64,000 bases of DNA from Pyrenochaeta sp. MPI-SDFR-AT-0127 (taxonomy: Eukaryota > Ascomycota > Dothideomycetes > Pleosporales > Cucurbitariaceae), in contig JAGTJM010000094.1 of NCBI GenBank assembly GCA_020747015.1, forward strand, positions 1 to 64,000. The letters are read 5' to 3'. Position 1 is the stretch's first letter. Each line of letters begins with the position of its first letter. The notes beneath the pieces were generated by a model. The model did not search any database. It had not been told where the DNA came from and was given only the letters and a program-made list of their open reading frames with translations. Positions 1 through 11,337 of this stretch are shown here, piece after piece. The position numbers and the translations under genes were made by a program.

Positions 1-720
1 AAATTTTAGTTTATTTTATAGCTATTAGCTAGATCTATAAATCTAGAATTTTAATTATGTAATATATCTTTTATTACGTCAGTTATTTCAATACCCATTT
101 TTCGATACCCACTTGATTAGGCCACCAGTACTCACGCTTTAAAACCTGAATAACTTACGTAATTATTTTTTTAAAAAGAAATTTTATATACAAAAGTTAT
201 AGATATAGATTAGATCTATAAAATAAGCTAAAAGTTATTAAATTACGTTGTAATATAGGAAAGTTATAGCTAAAATAAGAGGCAACCCGCGGGGTAACCC
301 AACCCCTACCCATCGGCCACCCTATACTATAGGAAGAGTAGTAGATACTAAGAGATACTAAGTATAGGGATCTTCTAGTTCTCGCTATAGAGCCTATTTC
401 TAGTAAGAAAGGGCTAGTATACCTAGTTATATAATTATCTATATTTAGCGAGTAGCTATAAAATTTAAACCTATTTTTAGTTAGAGGCGCCTTAGTAAAG
501 CTAATTTTATTCTTACTAGTAATAGTTAGTTAAGTAGAACCTTTTTAAAGTACTAACTTATTAATAGATAAATCTTAAAATACTTATAGGAAGTAGCTAA
601 AGCTAAAGCGGACTAGTTTAGGGCCCGTAGTAGGCCTAGATTTCCGTAGATTAGACCTCTAGAAAGGAATATTGCACTACTAGTAGGCCCCTAGAATAGG
701 GCCCTACTACGGGAACTAAA
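1..720. repeat. AT-rich decayed repeat with an inverted repeat, probably RIP-mutated
   Basis: This stretch is very AT-rich, dominated by TA-containing words, and full of stop codons in all frames. Positions 4-21 and the reverse complement of 216-233 match at 17 of 18 bases, so the left part is an inverted repeat. A small GC-rich island with runs of CCC sits at about 285-325. Such AT-rich blocks in ascomycetes usually come from repeat-induced point mutation of transposons; that origin is inferred here. No element family can be named. Confidence 0.6.
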
Positions 721-1505
721 ATAGGACCTATGGCTAGCCAAGCAGCTTGGACCAGATCCGCATTGGAGGAACTGGGGTTAGCAGATGTGGCAGTGCTTGA
801 CCGCCACAACGCCACACCTAAGCCGGTTGTTGCGAGCGCGAACAACAGCTTCCCATCTTCCTCTTCTTTCTCTACTCCAAACTCAAATGTAGATCTTCGC
901 AAGGTCACGGCCGGAGCGGGTCGGCTGCCCTCCCTGCTAGCGGTGGCAATATCAGGTGGCGAAGCACTTACATTACTGTTAGACATCATTCTGAAAGCGT
1001 GCTCTCGCAGCTCAATCGTTCTGCATTTGCAATACCTCCAGCCTGCCGCTTTAAACAAGAAAAAATTGATTTCCTAGAATCTTCACCAGCTCTCTTAGCG
1101 AAGCAATGTCTTCCAGGCACCGTGCGTCACGGACCATCTTACGCAATGGCACGGCTCCATTTTCAGGAACCTCGCTCGTCAACTGCTTGACTTCTCTGCG
1201 CTACGTCTTGTATTTGTATCTTGCATCTCGTATCTAGAACTAACTTTCACCTTGCTGCTATCATTACGTCTGAACACATGAGACACTCACACTCCAGGAC
1301 AAGTAATCTTGGCCCATGCTCAGCCGCTGGAATGCAGCTGAGATGGCGTCCTATTACACCTTACCTAGGTAAGACTCTTTGCAAAACTAAATGACAATCT
1401 TAAGCCCAGGTAAAGCTGTTCGTCCCAAATACCCACATGCCCCGAATATTCAATATAATACGAATAGCAACACGGCCGGATCCCCTCCTTACATTTTGCC
1501 TCCCT
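721..1505. other. Intergenic stretch with possible gene fragment
   Basis: Base composition changes sharply near 725 from AT-rich to balanced. On the minus strand about 730-986 stays open and encodes a low-complexity, Ser/Ala-rich segment with a possible start near 986. It runs straight into the AT-rich block and has no recognisable domain, so it may be the 5' end of a gene eaten by the decayed repeat, or chance. Nothing else is recognised up to the end of the receptor gene at 1506. Confidence 0.3.
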
Positions 1506-3132
1506 TTAGTGAACTGGCGTGTTCGTGGTTGTGATGATGTGCTCGGTGCTCTCGCCGGCTCCAAACTCCATATCAACAATAGTTGCCTTGATGATCCTCC
1601 GATCTTTGGGCGCAGACAACTCGATTCCCCTTTGGCTGTCGTGCTGGGCATAGCCGTTGCTGCGTGGGTTGCGATGCGACTTGGAGTGTGTCCCGGTATC
1701 AGGGTAGCGTGAGCGCTCACTGCTGAAGAGGCCGACGCCGTTCCAAGTTATGATTGGACGCAGCGATGAGAGAGATCCGGTGACGAGGCCGAGGGACAAT
1801 TCAATAGACAACCAAATATAGGCTTGCGATGAGGTGTCTGTGATGGTCGATTAGAACATCAGATGATTTAATATATAAATGCCTCTTTGAGTTACATAGA
1901 TTGTGGAGGATACGGTACATACAGGTGAAATCGGTCCCATTTTTGACGAAGGCGAGAGTGGAAAAGCGAACGAGAGAAGCAATTGTAGCAACGAAGCCTA
2001 GAAATTTAGTTAAATTAGTATTCTCAAGTCCGCGAGATGTCTCCTGAATACAGACGTACCTAAGCTGAAGAGGAATATCACGGCGATTCGTTTCTTGACC
2101 GGCAACTTCAGCTTCCAAAGGATCGGCATTGGCATGGCAATGATAACTACGTCTGTAACGAACATTGTGACTCCCTGGAACATGAATAGACCGAAAAGTG
2201 CGTCAGGCGAGAGACATTTTGAACCAGCAAGGCCGGGGGTGTAAGCGGCTCTATTCCGCGTTTGTGGTCAGCTAGTCTTTCTCCACTCGGATGGAATTGA
2301 CGTGTGTACCTGACCGGTTGACACTGGAACGTTAGGACGAGAGTCCCAGAAATAGTAAAGGCAATCAAGAAGACAATAAGGCCTTTACACGCCACGTGAA
2401 GCTTTCCTAGCACGAGAGAATGATTAGTAATATGCCTCGTATCTGGAAGTTTGCGTGCTGAGAGTCAAGTATAACAGCAGAAATCCATACTTTGACAAGT
2501 TTGAGGAAATATGCGCATCAGGAAGAGGATCACACTAATCTTCACAAATAACGGGACAGTGAGGTAAATACACTGCGTTATATAGAAGTCCTGTAATACA
2601 ACGATTTCAGTCAGCCAGGTCTAGCTTGTGAGACACATATCAAGAGTGTGCGATCGTGGAGTAAAAAATTGTTCATACCTTAAGCCAGACACGCAAGGTT
2701 GCTGGTTCCAAGTCCCACACGTGCATCCCCAGGCCGTGGGATGCCTGGGTAATCGCAAACACATGCCAACCCACGACGCCCATCTGTCTTTACGCGTCAG
2801 TGTGAAGTTCCGTGATATGTATTCCTAAGCGGGACGGCAAACGTACCAGCGCGGGAATGACGAAGATATCGTCCCAACCAAATGACTGGACGATGAACCA
2901 CCGGATGTATAACTAGAGTCAAAGTCCGAATTACTACGGTATCCTCCTTGTGTACGACAATGAACACCGGACTCTCAACCTCAACAGCGCTCCGCCGAAG
3001 TTACCGTGAGTTACTTACTCGCAAGAGACAGATAACCAGGGGGATGATGGTCATGGTGGCAAGGACGCCTCTGATGACTGCGACCATGTTGTCGTGCGGA
3101 CGGTCGTCTGCCTGAGATTGCACATCGGCCAT
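1506..3132 (-). CDS. Pth11-like seven-helix receptor (fungal rhodopsin-domain family)
   Basis: This is an integral membrane protein of the large fungal rhodopsin-like/Pth11-related family. Some relatives sense surfaces or hosts, but most have no known ligand. The model has eight exons: 3132-3019, 2912-2847, 2783-2679, 2590-2491, 2406-2310, 2250-2060, 1997-1923 and 1837-1506, with GT-AG introns of 59-106 bp. They join in frame to 359 aa. Family hallmarks are visible: FGWDD after helix 1-2, SHGLGMHVWD before helix 3, FQCQPV and KCLSPDALF in the second extracellular loop, PMPILWKLKLP after helix 5, and SLRPI after helix 7. The C-terminal tail of about 85 residues is polar and cytosolic. No N-terminal CFEM domain is present. 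The start (MADVQS) lies just before helix 1, so the extracellular N-terminus is short. I am sure of the family; the specific role is unknown. Confidence 0.85.
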
Positions 3133-4168
3133 AATGACGGCCGTTGATCAATACAACACCGCACGGGAGGGCTGGGACGGTTGATCGCTGAGACTGGTGA
3201 AGGCGAAGTATGTCGAGAGTACAAGCAGCGGCTTAGAGTGTTGAAAATAAATATCCATGGAGGAAGCAATCTCATTCGTATACAAATCAAAGCGCAGATG
3301 AGGGATAGGTGTTCACGAGTCACGATCATGTCGAAACTGGAGATGGAGACTTGAGTCGTGAGTGCAATGAAGCTGATCTGTTATTGGGACAGAGCTCTGC
3401 GGCCTGCCGCGTCGCGCATTGACGGTCGTGACCGGAACTTGGCCCGCAAGAATCCTGACTGGCTACCAAAGAATCGGAATGCAATTCTCCGCCTTTGCTG
3501 CTTGCCGCGTCGCGCACTGTTGTTCGCGACCGGAACTTGGTCCGCAAGCATCCTGACTGGCTACCAAAGAGTCGGAATGTAGTTCCCCACTTCCCCAGCC
3601 TATTAACGCACGGTCTACCAGGCGCAAGGATCAAGCTTGCGTCACTCCAATCGCTGTGGCACACTGAGGCTCGTATTTTGCGGCCCGTATTTTGCGGCCA
3701 AAATGATATGCAGGGACTTGTTTGAGTGGAGAATAGGGTTTGGAGGCGTTGAAGCGGTGGAGGAGTCAAGGTTCTCCCCGGCTTTCAGCCACCGAACATG
3801 CAACTTCATGGGCTTGGCGTGCGTAAGCATGGAGTGCTCCTGTACACTTTGGCATTCCACGGCAAGCTCAAGCGCAGGCCAATGGCGACTCAGGGTACTA
3901 ATCTTTATCACGAGCTAGAAGGGCCAGAACAGGTGGATCGTCAGATGAATGGTCAATTCCATCTGACCCATGGGAACATATGGCCTCATCGGCGATCCTG
4001 GAGTCTGGGTTTCCGGATTAGGAACCCATGGGGCCAATTCTGACTGCTATGGTGAGTCGGAATGCTTTTTGTTAGGTGGCACAGTTTGTAGCATTGCTAA
4101 CAAGGCTTTTATGGCTGCGAGCACGGCTCGGATGGCGTAAAAACACACAACATTAAAGCACCAAAGCG
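3133..4168. other. Intergenic, contains a tandem duplication
   Basis: No coding region could be supported. Open frames exist on both strands, but they overlap the 98-bp tandem repeat at 3405-3600 and show no domain. This is the shared upstream region of the receptor (-) and the broken NB-ARC/TPR gene (+). The missing 5' half of that gene might once have lain here; no P-loop is recognisable. Confidence 0.4.
3405..3600. repeat. Imperfect tandem direct repeat, two units, period 98 bp
   Basis: The unit starting TGCCGCGTCGCGCA occurs at 3405 and again at 3503. Shared words such as TCCTGACTGGCTACCAAAGA recur at the same 98-bp spacing (3453 and 3551). The units differ at several positions, many of them C/T or G/A changes. 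The sequence is direct, non-coding as far as I can see, and not found elsewhere in the window. Confidence 0.8.
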
Positions 4169-5484
4169 GTGTACGGGATGCTTCTGATTTCGTCGTATCT
4201 GCCCCAGAATGAGAACGGCTCGGTTCTGGTCACCAGTCAGACGAGGAGCTTGGCGTCGCAGCTGGTGGAGGAGAACGATATCATACCCATCGGGTTGATG
4301 GACAAGGCCGGCGCGCAAGCTCTCCTTCACAAGAAACTAGGAGAGGAGGTTGACAAGGAAGGCATTGCCGACCTAGCGGGAGCCCTCGAATTCATGCCAC
4401 TCGCTCTCGTGCAGGTGGCGGCACACATCCGACACCGAGCACCAAGGTGTTCGGTGCAGCAATACCTGGAGCAATTCCAGGACGAGCCTGTTAGACTACG
4501 GCGGAGACCGTCTTCGGAGAGACGATGAAGTCAAGAACTCCATTCTTATAATGTGGCAAATCTCGTTCGATCATACATTCTATGCAAGGCGGTCGGCGGC
4601 TGACCTGTTGTCATTGAGGAGCTTTTTGGACCGACAGGGGAGATTCCCAAAGCACTAGTTCGGAATCGAAGCGGGTCAGGGAACCGGCGTAGAAGCCAAG
4701 GGTGCAGACAGCAAAAAAAAGATGATGGCAATGAGAGTGAGTCGGAAGCCAGCATCGAAGACGGGTTCGAAGAGGTTGTTCTCGCGCTAAGGAACTACCC
4801 CGTCATCGCCTTTATTACCGATGCAGATACGTTTGAGATGTACGGCCTAGTGCAACCGGCCACTCGGAAGTGGTTGGAAGGGCAGGATCAACTAGTAACG
4901 TGGAAGCAGTAGTACATCGAACAATCTTTGCATCACACTTCCGACAGGGGAACAGGAGAACTGGGCCCAATATCAGGCGCTCTTTCCGCATGCGAAGTCG
5001 GCGCTGTCACAGCCGCCTAAGTCCGGGGATTTGCTTCAACCGTGGGCTCTATTGTTGTACAAGGTAGCGTGGTATGCGTGGCAGAAAGGAGGTTTGAATG
5101 ATGCCGAGAAACTGTTGGTGATGTCGTTGAAGGTTAGGAAGAATTCTGATTGGTGAAGAGCGTAAGGACAAGTTAGACAGTATGGTAACGGTAAGGTTGG
5201 CATATAATATTGAGGAACAGTGGAAAGAGGCCGAAGAGCTGGAGTTGCAGGTGATGGAGATGAGAAAGAGGGTGCTTGGGCCGGAGCATCCAGTCACGCT
5301 GACAGCAATGGGTAACCTCGCATTCACGCTCCAGTCGCAAAGCCGTGACCAGAAGGCTTTGCTACTAATGAGAGCTTGCTTTCAAGTGCAAAATACATTT
5401 ATTGGTCCATACCATCCCGACATAGAATCTTCGCTCGAAACGCTGAACGAGTGGCGCAGGGAGAACAAGGAGATAGGACTGTGA
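4169..5484 (+). pseudogene. Broken NB-ARC/TPR (STAND, NLR-like) gene
   Basis: This is a relic of a fungal NLR with an NB-ARC ATPase and kinesin-light-chain-type TPRs. Residues encoded at 4190-4480 match the second half of NB-ARC: SVLVTSQTR (sensor-like strand), then a LAGALEFMPLALVQ segment corresponding to the GLPL motif. Similarity then jumps frame near 4490 and continues as a winged-helix-like part (NSILIMWQISFDH), interrupted by stops at about 4655 and 4911. After another frame change NDAEKLLVMSLKVRK is visible at about 5095-5140. The last piece, 5182-5484, holds TPR units of the type ERRVLGPEHPxT (here RKRVLGPEHPVT) and ends with a normal-looking stop. The P-loop half is missing upstream. 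At least two frameshifts and several stops make a functional product unlikely. Confidence 0.8.
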
Positions 5485-7217
5485 TGCTGCTTTAAGTGTA
5501 GAGTATTAGGCTAGTTCGAATGTAGGGTAGATGGAGCTGTGTCAGTATGCTTATGGGCGATGATACGGTGATGTACGTGAATTTTGCAAACAAATATCGC
5601 CACCGGCTGCAGGGAGGACGGCCGACCCCCACCTGCCATAGGGTTGCCATGAACGTCGGCACTGGATGGCATTACGAAGAGATAGAAGAGTCATTATCGA
5701 TGACAGGACGGCATGCAGCCTTAGATAGCCTAGTACCTGACCAAGTATAGCTACTATCAGATCTCCGCTCTACCTAACCCAGCGCTCATAAGCATCGACG
5801 ATCCGAACTCCTTATCGCCCTCAGAGATTTAATTGAAGCACTTTCCTCCGCCCTAATAATTGCAGTGCTCATGCGAGGAGCCATTCGTTCTATAACCATA
5901 CGACAGCTGTATCCCCAAGATATGCAGGCCCCTTCCACCTTTATACGCGCTTGCAACGACGGCGTTCTCCAGTAACACTCACTCCACTTGCTGAAGCGTA
6001 GACTCGGACCTTGGTATTCTATATTATGCGTATATGTATCGGTTGCGATGTGCTCGACAAGGACGAGGACGTAGTGGGTCGGACGAGGGATCAACGGCGG
6101 TCTGCGGAGCTAGAGGGCGGCGCGACGGTTTATCTCTATCGCATGCAAGCTTTCGTGTTAGCTATGGTCGTGCATTACACTGCATCTCGAACTTGCACAA
6201 TGGCTGTATCGGAAGCTGATTGCGGTTTCGGTGCTGGGTGTGTTCGTTGACAACGAGCTATAGGCCAGAGCCTTCAAACCTAGCCCTACTCCTAATCCGA
6301 GTCGGAACGACTAGGGTCATCTCGCTTAGATTGGGAGGTACCGATCAGCGTGGCGACATTGTAGGAATCATCTGTTTACAGCCGCCATAGATCTGACGAT
6401 GACTTATAAGCGTGCTGGTCAGGCTCTAAGGTGCCGATATTGGATTATTATGACTTTTGGAGTGATGAGGGTTTAGTATGGGAGCTGTGGTAGAGGAGTC
6501 GTGTTACGCTGTAAAAATAGCCTCTTCCTTTGAAGGCGCGAAGGCAACGACGAGATTGGTAATATTATTAGAAGCGGCGCTGGGGAGGTAAAGGAAGACC
6601 CCTGAAATCTACCCTAAATAGTACAGTACAGACATCGAGATGTGGACAAAAGTCTACTACTTTGAAGTCCAAGTAAACATGATTTTCTCGCTACGGAGGA
6701 CTTCTCGCTACGTAGTGGGGGATGTTACATTGCAGAGACGACTATTGTAGAAATCCTTTATCAAATACACAAACAAAAAACACTTGGGTAATGCTGATAC
6801 ATCAATCTTCCACATGCGTTCAACTGTAGCAAGATTTGTTTCCCTGCTTCTTATAGGAGCCGTTTGCTGCTTTCCGTACGAAGCAATGAACGTTACATCA
6901 ATGCACCTGGGTGACCACGACACTATTTACAAGATGCCGCTCCCAATCCCACCCAAGCTAGTATCAATAGTCCCAAAATTTCTACTATGAGTGCGTTTGT
7001 GCAGCTCTAAATCCACCCAAATGCAATAGATCGTCGAATGAAAAGGCGAACAAGTGTCGAAAAGCAAGGCCATATGTGAGGAACATGTAGCTATGTTGGG
7101 TTTCAATGTAAGGCCAACAGTGTCTTGTCTCCTGTAAAATGTTGCTGTATCTACAATAAGTTGTAACTGAAAAAGATAAGAAGTTGCAAAGGCTGCAAAC
7201 GTGAGGGTTCTAGATCT
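5485..7217. other. Intergenic, nothing recognised
   Basis: About 1.7 kb without a supportable gene. One plus-strand frame at about 6814-6990 begins with a hydrophobic, signal-like stretch followed by about 35 polar residues. It lacks cysteines and relatives I know, so I do not call it. The minus-strand frames are shadows. The left part is the 3' flank of the NB-ARC/TPR relic, and the right part the 3' flank of the zinc-finger gene. Confidence 0.3.
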
Positions 7218-10012
7218 CTATCTACGTTTACAGTCGTGCATTGCGGCGAAGGATGTCATCCAAATTCCGGATAGTCGAATGTTTGCATCCTCTCGGTGAC
7301 CATGACTATTTACGCCATTGTTTTGAGTTGTAACTCGAGTATGTTGGTGGCTCTTCCTTCTCTGCTGGGGTTGGGGAGAAAGGAAAGGGTTGAGTGATTT
7401 GAGCGGAGACTCTTTGCGATCTTCACCCAACATCTGGTGCGATGATGGTCGATTGCGTGTAGGGCGCATTTCAATGTTGCGTGCAGGAGTTATGCCACGC
7501 TGACGCTCAGGTTTACCACTTCCAGGGCCGCGAGGAGGTCTAGGGGAGGAATTGTCCAAGTCTCGAGTTTGCCCATGCATGTACGTGCAATAGCGCTTTG
7601 TGTACCTGTCACCGTCTCGACATGGCATACTTGAGCGCCAGTCATCTTCTCCAGCAGTACGGCGATGTACAAAGAATGAGCTGCCCGCAGAGGCATCAGA
7701 AGGAAGAACCTCTAGATTCTGCGAAAGTTGTCGCGCAGCGCGACTTGTACTGGGCAAACCAAACCTTGCAACATCGTGGCTGTGAACACATCCTTCACCA
7801 TGTTTGCAGCAACCCATTCTGAAGAAGAAGTAGCACGGAGTGTCCATGGGTAGGTCGGATTGAATGTCCCAAGGATGCGTGTAATCGCAATCAGCGCCCC
7901 GGTTGCAAACCCCATTGACAATAAATCTGCAGGTCCTGGGATTTCGAATGATGGGAGGCGAGGCTGCAATCAGCTCGCCGGTTTCATCTACATTGTCGGC
8001 ATAATCATAATTGGCTACATTATTTTGCGTCCCCTCAGCGAGAGGTTGACCGTTTTTCGTCATCCTGTCAAGTAGCGACGTCTTCGTTGTATCGGCCATC
8101 TCAATATCAAAAATTTCTTGTTGCAGTCCTTGGTCGGTACTGAGGGTCGTATTACTTCCAGTTGATGTGTTGAGAGAATTGTTAAAAATTGAACTTTCCT
8201 GAGTAGAGGTTGATGAACTGAACGAATCATGGTTCGCAGACTGCAAGACTGTTCTGGCAGCCCGCAGCAGCTCACATACGTGATCCACGACAACTTTTAA
8301 GCTTGACAGGGGTGATCCATTTGCATAAGGCACAAGGCCACTCTGTAGTCGATTCATGACATCAAAGTCCCAGCCCGTGCTCAGAAGTTCATTTGGCTCG
8401 CCGTTGTGACTCTTCAACGCCAACATGAAGCTCAGAGCTTCCACCATCACGGCATGCTCAAACTCCAAGAGTAAATCCTCATCAGCAATCAACTGATGAG
8501 GCAGGACACTTATAATTAATGGTGCGTTCATGGACCATATTTCTGTCAGGAGAGTGATACACCCCCCCTTCGACGGCAACTTGACGCTCCACAATGCCTC
8601 ATGTGACATGTTGCCATGTTCGAGGGGCATGAGAAGTGCTTCCGCCGCTTTCTTGTTTCGCTCGCCCCTTTTCCGCAATTCTTCACGCTTAGCTTCCCTA
8701 GCCTTTATGGAGTCCTGAAGTTTGCGCTGCTCTGGTTCTTGCTGGAATTGGCGGCTCTGTTCTTCACGCTCGGCGGCCAATTTAACTTCTTCGTGACGAG
8801 TCCCAGTATCATTCCAGGCCATATTGGGTTCAACAGGCTTCTTGATTTCTGCAATCCCTTGTTTCTTGGGCTGTTCAGTTCTCCGCTTGAAATCATCATC
8901 GTTTTGCTTCCTCTCAACTGCCATCAGATCTGACCCACGCTGAGCTGCGTCGTTCTTCTTCTGGTCATCCTTCTCTTGTTGAAGCTTAGCTAAGATTTGT
9001 GCCCGCTTTGTGCTGCGAACATCTTCTTGCCTTTGATCAATCATCTTCTGTTCTTTCTCAGCTATGATTTGATCAACACTGTGGACATCAGCCAGCACAC
9101 GAGCACTTGCCAATTGCACCTTCTTTTCCGTCTCTTCTTGCATGGCTGCCATTGCGATCTTCTTTATGTCATCAGAAAACTCACAACGCATTGGTCGGAG
9201 GCTGAGCCATTGCTCGATGTTGTCAATGGAAGCGAGAAGACCGGTCAATGGTTGGTACTCTCGCGAATCCTTAACGCGGCCGCGCAGCCAACGGAGACCC
9301 TCAATCGATAAAGGGGTGTACGGAAGAACATCATGCCACATTACAGCTGCATCGAGGTCATGGTGGAGAGCGGAGACTGTTTCATGAAGACGATCAAGTA
9401 TTCTTTTCTCCACTTTCTCATTGGCTTTCTTCACTTGAAGTAAGACAGACAGAAGGCCCGAAACGCTATTGTACACGGCCACCAGATCCTTTGTGAGATC
9501 CCGCTTGGTCTTCTCAGATTTTAAGCGAGCAAGCAGTGGAATGGTACTGTGAGCTTCCCCAATATGCACTATGATGTTGCCTGATTCGAGTTCTTGAAAG
9601 GTATGTTCGAGGTCGCGTATGAATGCCTGCCCGAAGTCTTGAGGATATTTTGGAAGACTGTTTTCGTGTCGGCGCTTTGAATAGGCACTGGCACACATAG
9701 CGGCCATATACTAGATATCGTTAGATGTGTCAGTGAATTGTGTAGTGAGCCATACCTTGACGTTATAATCGGTCTTGTCCAGGCGACACTTCTTTACGGG
9801 TCGCGCTTTTGGCTGAGGAGCTGTGGCAGAATCCTAAAGCGTATAAGGTTAGCGAGATACATTTGTTTTTGTTAATGTAATTTGGAGATACAAACAAGGT
9901 CACCCGCGTGTTTTCTCTTCAAGCCTGCGGTGGCCGGAAAAGGCGGCGGCAAAATGGCGCCATTCGTTGAAGAGGGCAAAGCTGCAGTAGTAGTAGTGGC
10001 AGAGATCGACAT
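7218..10012 (-). CDS. Coiled-coil protein with CCCH zinc fingers
   Basis: The predicted protein has 895 aa, with exons 10012-9896, 9833-9756 and 9710-7218 (introns 62 and 45 bp). The order is a basic Ala/Thr/Pro-rich N-terminus with KRKH and KKCR (likely nuclear signals), a helical region at about 90-240, a strongly charged coiled coil (E/K/Q/R-rich, about 255-430), a second folded region at about 435-560, then CCCH fingers. Finger 1 is C-x7-C-x5-C-x3-H (CRFIVNGVC..., about 659). Finger 2 is C-x8-C-x5-C-x3-H (about 691). A third, at about 762, keeps only C-x10-C-x3-H and lacks its middle cysteine. The last 120 residues are disordered and basic (PRPPRGPGSGK). CCCH fingers of this type usually bind RNA; a role in mRNA control is an inference. 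I do not recognise an ortholog. Confidence 0.8.
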
Positions 10013-10514
10013 TTTGAATGATTTATGAGACAATAAACAATAGAAGATGGGGTTCGGTTGAATATATGAGATTGACCAAAGCTTGCTATGGCGAGAGTCA
10101 AGTCACAATCTACTAGGGTGCACGTTGAGAAGTGCTATATCCAATCTAGAAATGACACGCTGGAGGCAAAAGGCTCGAACATTAGTTTTGGGAAAACGTG
10201 GAAGAAAAAAGCAACGGATGAGGTGAATGGTCTGTGCCACGGTATTATGGAGGGTTGTGAAAGACAAAGCGTTTGAAAGAGAACGATACAACCCACGATG
10301 GAACAATACACCCTGTGAAACAAACACAATAGAACAAGAGGTTTTACTTCTGATCCTGCTGCATGAACAATTCGAAAGGTCTGGGAACAACATTTTGGTG
10401 CAGGAGAGCGACAAACGGGCTCCCTCGATGTTCCGCACAACACGCGAGAGATCTTACACGGTTTTGCACGGATCCTAATCTGTACAGTTTTCTCAGCTTA
10501 TAAATATTGGAAAT

Positions 10515-10790
10515 AGTCACGTGAATATTTTATGAGGTGTAGATTATGGTAATCAGAGCACCACGATGAATAAGCAGCCATGTTGCAACAATCCACGAAG
10601 AGAAACATAAAAATAGGCAAAGATTTAACAATGTCATGGCATAGTGGAAGTATCTGTACTACTGATATTCGCCAATCAATTTTGGGAGAACAAAGCCCAT
10701 GCTTGACTGTATGGTATTTACCCTTGCAGTTGCTTACGGCTCTGTCGACATTTTTTACCAAAGCAGCTCTAACGTCCCTCACTGCGTAGC
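10515..10790. repeat. Dispersed repeat, copy A
   Basis: About 275 bp that align along their length with 15690-15960 in the same orientation. Shared landmarks in order are agtcac, TTTTATG, G[GA]TTATGG[TC]AAT, AATAA[GA]CA, TTG[CT]AACAAT, [AG]ATTAAC[A], TTGCAGTT and ACATT near the right end. Translated on the minus strand, both copies keep KNV[DN]R and NCK. They are old and strongly diverged. The class of element is unknown. Confidence 0.6.
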
Positions 10791-10816
10791 GAGACACCCT
10801 GTGTAGCGAGACGCTA
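10771..10816. repeat. Relic transposon-end-like motif, copy 1
   Basis: TCACTGCGTAGCGAGACACC followed by a second TGTGTAGCGAGACGCTAC. The same motif order is found, in reverse complement, at 13332-13377 and 19407-19459. It resembles ends of Fot1/Molly-type Tc1-mariner elements as I remember them; no transposase is adjacent. Confidence 0.45.
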
Positions 10817-11337
10817 CAAATGCTTCCCAACATAGTACATTTAACAAGAGGCCAGGGAAAGAGATGTTTTCGGAACAGTAACTTTACATCATAAAGTTCG
10901 TTTCCTCTTAATATCTCTCAGAAATATGCTATACTTACCGTGCAATACGACAACTTGCTGTGAGCGTCGCGCGACCGCCTCACTTTAGCCGGCAGTAAAT
11001 GCGTTGAAAGTTCATGTATCCTGACAAAAATCCGTCAAATTATAGCTCAACATATTAGAATCCTATCCCCATGACTGTGCTTAAGTTCGAGACGCCACTG
11101 TGCTTCTGTGCTGATTCTGAGTTCGCCGGCTGTAAGAGACAAAATGAGGAAGACCTATGCACCCGGCTTAAAGCAGCTTAGCTGTAATTTATCGCTGCTG
11201 ACACTGGCTCCACATGACTCGCATTGAACTAGCTGAGTTTATGGCTCGCTTGTAGCCTGACTCGAGCCTACTCCTGCTCGTTTCTCGCCCACCCTCTCGC
11301 TGCGCCACCGTTAGGCTGCAATACCTCAAGTCAGCAG

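Larger units (their letters stand above)
10013..11337. other. Shared upstream region of the CCCH gene and the HET gene
   Basis: About 1.3 kb between two divergent genes. It contains one copy of a diverged dispersed repeat (10515-10790), directly followed by a short sequence shared with two other places in the window (10771-10816). Open frames of up to 111 codons on both strands have no domain and overlap the repeat. Confidence 0.5.

Noticed and set aside
1..300. Telomere or centromere sequence at the left edge
   Set aside because: There are no TTAGGG-type tandem repeats; a decayed transposon is the simpler reading.
6814..6990. Possible small secreted protein on the plus strand
   Set aside because: It has a hydrophobic N-terminus, but it is short, cysteine-poor at the C-terminus, and has no promoter sign or relatives.
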